From: Formicarius rufipectus
Taxonomy: Eukaryota; Chordata; Aves; Passeriformes; Formicariidae
Reading direction: 5' to 3'
Length of the DNA stretch: 64,000 nt
Assembly: GCA_013399695.1 (NCBI GenBank)
Contig: VXAU01006140.1
Location: 62,198 to 126,197, forward strand
The translations under genes and the position numbers were made by a program. This document shows, in pieces, positions 35,406 to 46,370 of the stretch; position 1 is the stretch's first letter; each line of letters opens with the position of its first letter. The notes under the pieces were generated by a model. That model was not told the DNA's origin and made no database searches. It saw nothing but the letters and a program-made list of their open reading frames with translations.

Positions 35406-38400
35406 GTGTCACTGCTTTGGAGCTCATTATCATTCTTAATAAGTCTTAAGGAATAAAGAGGAGCATTGAGTGTAAATGCTGGGTAATCCTAACACTCCTC
35501 AAGGTGAGAGGAGTCTCGAGGACACAGAGAAAGAGAGTGAGAGGAGGGGGCTACTGCGGGGCCAGGAGAGGAGATGTGGATGAGAGTGGCTTTGAAGGGA
35601 GGGGGCACGGCTTGGTCGGGCTTGTGGCTCCCAGCGCTTTGGGCTCCTTCCACAGGCCTGTGCCGGGGAAAGTTTTCTCCAAGTTTGCATCCCAGAGATG
35701 GCAACGAACCCGGCTGGACCTTGGGGTGAAATGCGGCCTCCGATGGTGATGTTCTCGGACAGACACGGGTGTGAGGAGCGAGTGTGCTGCCCCCGTCTCC
35801 TCCCTGCGCTGAAGGGTCTCGCCCCCGGGCTGGGGCTCTGCCGGGGCTCAGCTCTGGCACCTGCGTCCGCAGCTCGGGCTGGGCTCTCGGCCTGGGCACT
35901 CTTCCTTAGCCCCTGTCCGTGTCAGTGCTGTTGGATGGCACATCTCCTTCTCTTTGCGTTTCCTCAGCCTCTCCCTGCGCCGCTCGGTCACTAGGTGGCT
36001 TAAAGCACAGGCTCTGCTGGCGGCTGCCGGCGACGTTCATTCACTCTTTCTGGTGGGCTCCTTTATTCAAACTTCAGGCTGACGGCAAAACGTGGAGATG
36101 TCTTTGAATCCGTGGTGGATTCAGGTATCGCACGACCCCTTGGGCAGTGTGTTTGCAGTCGTGTTTGGGGACTTGAGCCCGGGGAGCAGGGAGAAAGAGG
36201 ACGTTGATGAAATGAATGCCGGGGCTGGGCTGCTTGCTCTCATGATAAGGAGTCAGGAACCTGCCGGCGTTGCTGAGTCCTTCCCTCACTGGGCAGATTT
36301 CACCATACCCATTTTAAAGGGTGTGCATGTTCCTTTTGGAAAAAACCGTTTCAGGGTTGGCAGCGCCCTTCTTACTGTGCTGATGTGTAATGGAAGATGG
36401 TGAGCCTTCGGTGATGCCCACTGGCCCTTCTTGCTGGTCTCTTATCTCAAGTCCAGTTGCAGGCAGAAGGGATTGCTGTAATTGGGAATTTGCCTAATGC
36501 ATCCAAAGCCCAAAGAAAGGGAGTGGAGCACTTGAATGTTTTTCCCCTCCTGCAGTCAGTGTTGTTTCTCTGGTTTAGCCCATAGCTTCTGGCTGAAGTA
36601 GGAGCTTTACCTTCTTTAAAATGACTCCAAATACCTTGGAGCAGGTGGGAAGGAGTTGTGGATGCTGAGTTTTGATCAGTTGGCAGAAGCCAAATAAAAA
36701 GAAGTAGAAGTCTTGCTAAATACTGATTTTTCTGGGTCCAGGTGCTTGGCTTCAAGGTTAAGCATTACATTGGTAATATTATTAGGTATTAAGTTATTAG
36801 TAATGGAACAGTGGGGCTTGCCTGTACTTGGCAGAGAACCGCTAAGAAACTGTATTAGGGCTGAGTTCATCCTGGTTTCCCTGGTGGTGTCCTTCCAGCA
36901 TGTCTGAGCCTTGAGCTGGAGGGAGCAGGAGGAAACATGAATGCACGTTTTGTGCATTGTCTCCCTTTTGAACTCTTTCCTGAGACAGTGAATGAGTTGT
37001 AGCAAGGAGGCACAGCTCTTCTCGGGAGGGATGTGCCTGCACCCCCTCTGCTGTGCAGTGGCTGTTGATGAGGTGTCAGCTAATACCTTTCACGCGTGAT
37101 TGAGCTGGTCTAGAATAGGACCCCGAGGTACAAGAGTCTGCTCCCAGGGTGAGCTCCAGAGCCGTCCAGCTGCCGAGGCCTCGTGTGTAATAAGTGCTGT
37201 AGGAAAATGGTTTGCAGGACTGTCAGTTGCTGGCGCCTTTGGGGTCTTTGGCTTCTTGCCTACCATGGCATTTTGGGCTAGTTTTCTCTCCAGAAAGTAT
37301 CCTATTTTTGTGCTGCCACCAGTGATGCTGTTTTGAAACAACATAGGTTGTTCCCAGATTCTGAGCTGTAGGGCTTGTCAGTTCAATGACAATACCACAA
37401 GTCACCTCAGAGTTGGTCTCTGAGGCTGGTCCTGATCCTCTTGCATGTGAAGTCAGCTGGCAAGGCTGGTCCCAGTGCTGCGAGGGCAGCACAGTGTTGC
37501 ACACACAGCATCCATCAGACTTGAGAAGGAAGGATTTTTTGGGGGTTTTTGAGTTTTATTCTTTGAAAGAACAGTGGGAACTGGAAAGCTTAGAAAGAGA
37601 ATCCTTCCACCTTCTTGATGGGGAAGGACTATTTAGAACTGCCAGAGGGGTTTTGTTTTAGCTGTGTACTGAAATGCATTGTGTTGTTGCACTCAGGAGG
37701 GGCCAGTGGAGCAAGTGCTGAGAGTGTGACCTGAGCACAAGTTTCTCAGCTAGATATGGAGAAAAGTTGGCTGGTCAGCATTTCCTGAAAGTACAAAATG
37801 GTCTGGTTCTGGTTCTGACTCAGACTTGAAGGTAGGGATTGCAGCTGACTCTTACTAATAAGCCAGTTCTTTTCTTTCCTGGCTTTGCTTCTGCTTCCAG
37901 GAGCAAAGTGACCAGGACTTTTATTCCTGCGTAGTATGAAATGTCAGCCCCACACCTTCCCCACAGTGGCTAGGCAGAGCCTTCCAGATTAGAATAGATT
38001 GTAACTGGCATAAATGCAAACTGAGCTGTGTGATTGCAGCCTGGGCTTCCAGGTATCTCCTGCTGCCCCACTCAGCCCATCCCCACCCAGGGAGGCTGCA
38101 GAGAATGGCACTTGTCTTCCTGGTGCATGGTGAGCCTGGCAGAGGAACTGGGAGGCTGGCAAGCAGCTCCCAGCCTGGCTGCCTCCCTGGGCTGTGTCTG
38201 CAGAACATCCTCTCCATAGGGCTGCTGGTGACCAACCCCTCCCTCCACCAGTGCCTCAGGCTGGCCCAGCTTTATACCAGGGGAGCAGTGTCCTTTCACA
38301 CTGGTGAGCCAGCAAAATCTCTCCCAGGGGTTATTGTAACCTCTCAGCAGCGATTTGCAAACAGGCATTGAGAGATAAAGTCTTGGTGCCGAGCTCAGGG

Positions 38401-39780
38401 CCAGTAGGGCAGATATGAAATGCGGCAGGTTTATGAAAGGGAAGGTGTATGAAATGCAGCCTGCATCTCCCATTTCACTGCACTATGCCAAAACACACAG
38501 TTTCTTATTTCAGTCACTGTGATCTTTCAAGGAGGTTAATTTCCATGACGAACTCCGGGCCACGTGCTTGGAGGATTTATCTAATTAGACTGACACTTTT
38601 CTTTTTTAAAAAAGAAAATTAAGCTGCACCTTGGAGGACTTAAGTATTTTAAACTGTGGGAGCGGCAGCAGGTTGTGTGATCCCTGCTCACAGAGCAGGG
38701 AGAGGGGAAATTTCACCTTTTCCAGTCTTCTATATAAGACTTCACCAAAGGTTCCTATTTACTTAATTCTCTTACATGGTAGCTGTGTACTGGAGAGTAT
38801 TTTATCCTGCCCGAGTCTCTAAAGCCTCAGCTTGCTCTTTAACTCATGTAAAGTATTGATGTTCTGGGCTGTTATGTATTCAGGAAGGAGCAGAGGGTAA
38901 AGGAGAGACCTATTAATGCTCCTTAGCCATGTCCTAGGAAAACTGCCTCCTCCCAGGGCAGAGCAGAGTGCCTGCCCCGTGTAGTGACTGAGGTGGGTGT
39001 TTGTCCCCCTCACCGTGCTTGAGCACCCTGTGCTCCTGGATATGTGTGTCTCATGAAAGGTGATGTGACTGTCCTTGGCTTGTCTGTGGTCACACAGAAA
39101 AGGGAGTCCCTGGAGAACCTCCTAGCCCTTTGTCCAGCCTTGTTGCGGTTGCTGAAAATACCTCCCAGACAAGAGCTGTGCTGTAATGAAAATAGGAGAT
39201 GTTAGGTTGAAGGTGTTACATGCAGGCAAGCCCCATGTTTTCCTTGGCTGGATATCTTTCACACCAGCAGCACAGTGAATGATGCTGGGTTTGTTCGCAT
39301 CAGAGGGCTCCTGGAGTTGTGCTCACGCTCCCTGCCTGCTGCCTGCCCATCACTTGGCGGCTCCTTGTGTTGCTCTTTGTGAATCCACGTTCAGATCACT
39401 TTGGGTCTGGTACTGCTCCAGCTGTTTATCCTTGCAAAGGAGATGGAAGGGAGGTCTTCGCAGGGCACTGTGTTTGCTGCACTAAACTCAGACAACTGAG
39501 ACCACATTTTCTTGCATCCCATGCTGGAGCAGAGTAGCCTTTGTGAGGTCTGGTATGGATGGAGGGAAGTGTCGATGCACAAGGGGCCAGATGAGGGGAG
39601 CCTTGTGAACTCCAGTGGTAATACAGTGAATCCCATGGAACTGTTCATGGGGCAAGACTGCACCGAGTGAGAAAAGTACATCAGCATCAGCCAAGGAGAT
39701 GGTCACTGGATGTGCTACAGTCCCCAGCTGATATGCTGAGGAATCCGGGGTGGATAGAACCCAAGATTTAATTTTAATTT
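35406..39780. other. Non-coding DNA, moderately GC-rich
   Basis: No supported gene. At 35490-36060 CpG density is raised, and a 98-codon frame starts at an ATG at 35698, but neither its context nor its product is convincing. Other frames up to 133 codons overlap on both strands. Homopolymer and purine words are scattered; no clear interspersed repeat was recognised. Confidence 0.5.
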
Positions 39781-42700
39781 GTCTTTGGTGAGGAAAGGAA
39801 CAAAAATAGATGTTTCCTTTCCTACTCCCTCCCACCCCCCCACAAAAGAAAAAGAGAAATAAAAATACTAAAATCTGCCAGGCAGTCAGAGGTCTAACCA
39901 ATAAGAGCCCTGTCGGCTGGGGAGCGATCGTTCTGGCTTGGTCAGCCATCCCTAACAAGTTACGGGTTGTATAAACTCCCAGCTTACAGCTGTAAATTTA
40001 CTCAATTTTGAATACAGCCACGAGCTGGCTCAGCAGGATCTGGAGCCGTCTGCTCCAGTAGTCCTGGTATGCCTGACATTCCCAGCTCCGGGGGGCCCGA
40101 GCTCTGCACACATGGAACTGTGCAGGGCCAGATCCTGGGCCGCCCCCCATAGCCCTGCTGGACCCTGGGCAGAAGCTGTAGTGTTAATTTATCCTTTCCT
40201 GCCTTTTCGTTTCCTTCCTTTAGTGAATGCCTCTCGATCTCCAAAGCAGCAGGTCCACTGCCCTGTGCCTGTCCCTAAGCTGAGACGGGGAGCTTGGTCT
40301 GGGGGCACTCCCTGCTGGAGTGTAGCAGGAGGGCAGGATTTGGTCCATACGCAGTCCAGGGCCCTTCCTGCAGTGTCTGCTCAGTTCTGTGCTGAAGTGG
40401 AATCAGTGTGTGTTTGCTGAGTGGTCAGGAGCAAAAGGAGGGTTGTGACTTCAGGGTTTTTTGCTGTGGAAAGCTCTGTTCTCTCTGAACACCTGTAATG
40501 TTGCAATGCTGGATACTCCTAGAAAGCTGAACTTTTGGCTTGTCCGTGCTGAATCCTGCTGCAAACAGCAGCATGTTCCTAGCATTGAAAGGGAATTTAA
40601 CCCAGGCAGATAGTTAACTTTGATCACCTCTTACACGTTCAGAAATTGGACAGTTAACAGCTATTCCATCATGTTTCTGGTGGGGAAGCATTTTGTCCAA
40701 GGCCAGTCCTTTATCTTGGAATGAGACATCGAGTACTGCCATGGTACTGTCACTGACCCCTCTTGCTTCAGCAAACCTGGTGTCATATTTTCAGTTTGCT
40801 GGAATGGGCATGGAAGGGAGTGATGGCTTGAGGGATGGCCGACCGCAGACCTCCTCTGCTGCACCTGGCAGCCCTTGCCCTGGGCTGCTGCCTGGCTCTC
40901 CAGCTTCACTGGAGCAGGTGGGCTGCCTGGTTCAGGCTCCTCCAGGTATGAGAACAGTGAGGGCAGAGGTTTTGGGGATAATATGGCTCCAAACACGGCG
41001 AGTGTTCGCTCCTGAATTCAACTTCCTACAAATAAATGAAAATGAGTGGGTGCGACTAAAAGGTTTGTGAGAGGTTTCCTCTCCCATGTTCCTCCTCTCC
41101 TCTGTGGAGCTGTGTTGGTTCTGGATCCCAAAGGGTTAAGGTGACTCATGCCCCTCTCACCAGATCTACTGGCAGGAACGCTTCATCCCAGCCACTAATT
41201 GGTGGTGTTTGCTCTGCACTTTCTCGCTCTGGTTTTGATGAAAACATTTAACCAGGAGCTTAGTGTGCAGAGGCTCCCAGCTGACAGCCCTGTGCTGGCT
41301 TTACCCACTTGTCCTTGCTGTGTAAATTCAGCAGCCTGGCTTAGAGGTGGCAGGGGAGGGCAAACATGCACAGCATTGCTCTGCTGGCCCCTTGGTTCCA
41401 CGCCTCAGGATGCTCTTACCTCTGGGAATCTGTAGGGTCCAGACCAGTATCCAGTCTGGCCCACAGGTGCCTTCCTGTACCTGGACAGCCAGAGGCATTG
41501 GAAGCCCCTTCAGAGCCATGGGACCAGCCTGCAGAGGTGGGAAGAGAGGTCCTGATAGGTCCTGTACAGCCTGGCCTTACCTGAGAGCAGAGACATGACT
41601 TGGAAGGGCTTGGGAGACCATCTGGCTGGAATCCTGGGGGATTCTTCCCTAAAGAACAGGCTCCAACAGGCCCTGTGCCATGAAGGGGAGGGGAAGCTGC
41701 TGGTTCTGTTACATGGAGGCGACCTGCTCATTCCTCCCTGTGCTGCTTGGAAGCTCGTGCAGGATTTTCCCAACACAGCCTTTCATTGCAGCTGTTTCAA
41801 GTAATGACCTGCTCGTCTGTAGGCTCTTCTATTAGACTTCACACGGAGAAGTCTGAGCTGACTTTGCCATTCAGGTGGCACAGAACTTACCATGTCCTTA
41901 TGGAGTCAGTCTTGAGAGTGGGCATGTCCAGTCTCCTCAGTTCCTACGTTGCAGAACCCTTGGGCAGCAGCAGAAACTGAAACATCTCCCCGGGGGAGAT
42001 GCCAGTTTGTCTGTGTTGCTGCTGGAAAATTCATTCAAATTTCTGCCCAAACAGGAGATTGTGACATGCAAGAAATTCATCTGAGCCCATCAGGGCTGCC
42101 ACTGCTCTGATATTTCTTCACTTTTCTCTCCTTATCTCCGGTGATCTACCCTATGAACAGCAAAACAAATCCAGATGGGAAAATTTATAAACCAGAAAAT
42201 CTGGATTCCCCGTTCCTGGAAAAGCATGATTCCTTGTTCTCAGCCGCCTCCGTGTGTCATGGGGTCTGCCGTGAGGAGGTGCCAGGGCTGTTGAAAGAGC
42301 CCAGGCCTGCATGTGCATTAGGGAAGCAGAGCAGCAGTGTGACAGCCTTCCAGTGGGAGTTCCCAGAGCAGCACATGGTGGGGTGCTCCTGGGGGGGCAG
42401 GATCTGCCCAGGGCAGGGTTGATCAACCGAGCCATTTGTCCTGGTTCGATCTGCTCGAGGACCTTGCTCCACATCGTTCTGGTGAACTGATTATGCCTAT
42501 TGAGGGAAGTTTTCTGCCTCTTTCCTCTCCCTGACTATTGATAGTCTGGAACCAAATCCACGTGTCTCATTAAACACGAAAAGAGCTGGGCCAGGCCCCC
42601 ACTGCACAACGTGCTGCCTGTTATCAGCCTGGAGAAAGGGGAGCGAACAGGTGTAGGATAACAGTGCAACTGAGAGAGACCAAAGTGCATCATAAAACAA

Positions 42701-43390
42701 ACAAAGAGCCCGTGCTGCAGCTCCCCCAGATGCACCATTGAGGTGCAGGGTCTGCAGAGTGCTTTCGAATGGGCTCTGAGCAAGTGCCCGCTCGGGGCAC
42801 TGTTTAATTGGCAGCCAGAAGCGGGCCGTTGGTTTTCTGTGTCAGGGGGCAGTGTCTGGAAGCCCCCCCACCCCGTGGGTTGTGCTGGGGCTGCAGGACC
42901 AGTGGGAGCTCCCTGCCTCCAGTGCTGACAGCTGGGGAAAGGAGGCTGCTGACAGGGCTGGCCACTGTGGCTCTGACTTGAGTCATGAAATCAAAAATGT
43001 GGGCCTGGGTGGAGACCTGAAGAAGGCATCTGAGCCTTCCCTCTTTGTCAGGGCTGTAACTGCCTTCACTGTGACCTTCACAACCTTTACTGTCTTCGGG
43101 GAGGAGCCCATCCAGCCACTGCTGTGTGGCAGTCTTTCCTCCTGAGATTTCTTAGGTGAAGGTGTTTATACTAGGATTTTATTTGATTTCTTTGTGCCTC
43201 TTCTTGCTTTGAGAATCTTATGTTGCCCCGTGTGCTTTGGGGCTGCCAGTGCTTGCAGTGGTGCTACTGGCATTTTCTTGCTTTTAGTGAAGCAGTGGCT
43301 TGGCTTATTGTACCCCAGCATCAGCCAGAGCTTCAGTGTCTTTGCATGACTCAGCCCCTGGAATTGTGCTTACCCAACAATACCTTTTGT
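39781..43390. other. Non-coding DNA, moderately GC-rich
   Basis: No supported gene. A CCAAT-type word lies at about 39897, and a C-run with an A interruption at about 39830-39842. The stretch 42485-42740 is repeat-free with a gactattgatagtctgg foldback, a catcataaaacaaacaaag word and a tgttatcagcc GATA core, and may be regulatory. Frames up to 125 codons look spurious. Confidence 0.5.
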
Positions 43391-43404
43391 CCTTTGCCCA
43401 AAAC

Positions 43405-43560
43405 TTCTGGCCAAGAAAAAGGGAAAAAGGAGGAGGGAGAAAAGAAAGAAAAGAAAAAAATTCTGCATTTAGTTGTCCTTTCATCACAGGTGGTGCCAGT
43501 TGGTTTTTGCTTTATTTGTACAAGGTGGGGAAAAGAGAAAAAGAAAACAAGGTGGAACTC
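43405..43560. repeat. Purine-rich (A/G) tracts
   Basis: Two nearly pure purine stretches, about 43413-43460 and 43526-43552, separated by ordinary sequence. They give Lys/Glu-rich spurious frames on the plus strand and Phe/Ser/Pro-rich ones on the minus strand. Confidence 0.75.
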
Positions 43561-45265
43561 GGACAAGGCCCAGGGAATGTTTGAACCTGGCAACAAACTT
43601 CCTTTGTTCGGGGGAGCAGGGGAAAGAGAACAGAAAAAAGGGGCAGAAGACCAGCTGAAACCAACCTCAGCCCTCTTCCCTTGGGCAGGTTTCTTCTTCC
43701 TACTCTTTATTGTTTGGGGTTTTTTGTTTTGCTCAGGTGTCTTGTGATAATTTTGTTTGCACAAGGGCCTTTGTGTACTGCCTTCTAGGAGGTGGACAGA
43801 TGAAAGGTTTCCTGGGGACACATTTGTTATTTGGATGGGGAGGATTTATTATTTATTCTGTCATTTATCTATCATTATCTATCATTTATACATGCTTTGC
43901 ATGATCCTTCTCCACCAGCCATGAAGATCAAGATGGCTAGAGGGGAAGGATGAAGGACTCTGCTTCTCAGGAGGAGAGACAGATGAGCAATTTAGGGGCT
44001 AGGCAGACAAATCATGATTAAAATGCAGAAACCAGAGGGTTTTGTTGATCAGAAAATCCCCAGCAGGGGTACTGCCTGGGGGACTCCTGAGTACCACCAA
44101 GTGCTGGGACACAGACCTTCCTTTTTTGCAAGTGGGCACAAAATCTCTTGCTGAATCACCTGCCATGTTCTTCCAGAAGTTGTGGGATAGCTGCCCAAGG
44201 GGCACTGGAAATCAGAGTGACCTTCTGCTGTGGGACAAAATGGATTCTGGTGGGGTTGGGTTTCAACAGGGCTGTTGCAGCCAGTGTGTTGCTGTGCACT
44301 GAGGGGTACAGGCAGGGCCAGGCAGCACTCTGGGCTGCCTGCAGCTTGGCAGGAGCAGTTGCCCATCCAGACAAATGAGGGGGGCTGTCCCTGCCAGGCA
44401 CCTGTGTGTCTGAACCAGCACTGTCCATGTGCTGTGTGCTCAGTGCAGCTGGACTGGGGGACACGCGGTGCTCTGGTTCTTCAGGAATGCTCTTCCCAAG
44501 GAGGCTGCCTGGCACCTCCCAAACTGCCCTGTACTTCTCAGCTGTTGACTGTGCGCAGCAGTGGTCCTGAAATGCTGGAGTGACTGGGTAGCTGGAGACT
44601 GGGATGAAAGGCTCTTCAATCTTTTCTTGGCCCAGTAAGAAATATGTTACACACTGCTTAATTAATCTCTTTTATCTCATTTAGGTGTCACAAAGTGCTG
44701 TGTCAAAATTAGTGAGCAAAGTTGTGGATATCACCTGTAGGGCAGGTGCTGGCCGTGCTCCCCAAAGGAAGGTTAAACATTTTGCCTTGGCTTGTAGGAG
44801 GGGAGGTGTCCAAGGTTCAGTAATGAAAAGGAAGGAAGAAGAGCTGAGTATCAAAGTCACTGTGTGGAGCTGGACCCCGTGGTGTCTGAGAGAAGTCTTC
44901 CCATTCTTCTGATAATGGCCAAGTCACTGCAACATCTGCTGGATTAAAGCATCCAAAGATGCTGCCAGTGAAAACTTTTCCCCTGATACTGAGGAAGTGG
45001 ATTCCTGTATGGCATTACCTGGGATCTGGATCCTTAGTGACCTTTCTTTTCAGTGCATGTTCTCTCTGAGTTTCATCCAAAAGCCCTGGAGCTGCTCTTT
45101 TCCTGAATGTACTGCTAAGCCTGGGGATCTGGGATCCCCGGGCTGCAGGACATGATCCCAGGTAAGTAACTCCAGAGCAGAGTCTGAATTCAGTGAGTCC
45201 CAGGCAAAAGCTGGGATACTTCCACTTCAAAATACGTTATTCCAGATTTACTCTGAGCGCTGCCA
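43561..45265. other. Non-coding DNA
   Basis: No supported gene. The word ttatctatca is repeated at about 43865-43885, a small degenerate (ATCT)n patch. Frames of 100-119 codons on opposite strands at 44.0-44.6 kb look spurious. Confidence 0.5.
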
Positions 45266-45269
45266 CATC

Positions 45270-45355
45270 CCGGCTTTGGTCTTCAGTCTTTGCCTTAGTT
45301 TTTGTATCTGCACAATGGAGATAATAAAACTTCAGCACAGCTTGTAGCTGAGAAT
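45270..45355 (+). repeat. Possible MIR-like remnant
   Basis: The words gtctttgccttagtttttgtatctgcacaatggagataataaaac follow the MIR order (cctcagttt, then catctgtaaaatgg, then gataat). The fragment is short and diverged. Confidence 0.55.
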
Positions 45356-46143
45356 TAAGGAACAGTTCCCAGAGCCAGACTGAAGGCAGCTACAGAACAC
45401 AGGAGGTGTTTTTGCTGCCGGTGTATTTGTGTGGAGTTTAGAAACTGGAGAGCGAGTGGGACTCGGAGAGGCAGGACAGGAGAACACACAGGCGGTGTTT
45501 GCTCTCCAGAGACACTGCGGGGAACTTGCCCCGGGCCTCGAGGGAAGGGGCTGGCACTGGGGGCTGGCAGCAGGAGCCGTGGTGGCTTTCCTGCCGTCCA
45601 TTCCAGCACGGGAGTGACTGTGGGGAACGATTTCAAAGCCACCACTATGGAGATTAAGGGGATGAGAATGTAAATCTCAAGTAAAAAGGTAATTGAATGT
45701 AATAGCAAACACTGCTCGGTCTATGTTAATTTTAGCTCTTCCCCTGGATACAAGGCGCTGTATTAGTGTTTTATTACCATTTTGTTTGCACTAATAAAAT
45801 AGTAAAATTTATTTCAAGGAAGTTGAAGGATGGTTTTACAATGCAAATTTGAAGAAATTGGACTTTTCATTTACGCCACTGCTATTTTAAACCCTGAAGG
45901 GTGTAAATTAGCCTCCTGTGCCTGGGTGAAATCCAGTGCTTCCACAAGCAGGGGGAGGATTTGATGTGGGGGAGAAGAGAACAAAACCAAATCATCTGAA
46001 TATTTCAGAGAGACAGAGATATCTGATGAGGAGAGGGGAAAAAAACCTGCCTGTGCCCACTGAGCGGAAGGGCTGGAGCAGAGTGGGAAGAGCTGGGGAG
46101 AAGCAGGTTTGTGCTGGCGAGAGCCTCAGCTGCTGTGGGAGTT
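45356..46143. other. Non-coding DNA with a possible regulatory stretch
   Basis: No supported gene. The part 45690-45930 is AT-rich and motif-dense, with aattgaatgtaat, ttagtgttttattacc, ctaataaaatag and a perfect POU octamer, atgcaaat, at 45841-45848. A 282-codon plus-strand frame beginning at 45936 owes its length to the minisatellite that follows and is not credible. Confidence 0.45.
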
Positions 46144-46370
46144 GGGCAGGGGCAGCACGGGGAAGGGCAGGGGCAGGACAGGGTAGGGGCAGGATAGAGC
46201 AGGGGCAGCACAGAGCAGGGGCAGGGGCAGCACAGAGCAAGGACAGCACAGGGCAGGGCAGAGGCAGCACAGGGCAGGGGCGGCACAGGGCAGGGGCGGC
46301 ACAGGGCAGGGGCAGCACAGGGCAGGGGCAGCACAGGGCAGGGGCAGGACAGGGCAGAGGCAGCACGGGG
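46144..46370. repeat. 17-bp minisatellite, about 13 copies
   Basis: The unit is approximately ggggcagcacagggcag. It is repeated head to tail, with variants such as gcggcac, aggacag and agagcag, and some half units. The most regular copies are at 46270-46345. Because 17 is not a multiple of three, the array reads in all frames and yields Gln/Gly/Arg-rich or Cys/Pro-rich spurious frames on both strands. The left end (46144-46173) has five G-runs separated by 2-6 bases and fits the G-quadruplex rule. Confidence 0.95.

Noticed and set aside
42430..42470. tRNA-like B box (ggttcgatc)
   Set aside because: There is no T-arm stem around it and no A box or acceptor stem at the right distance.
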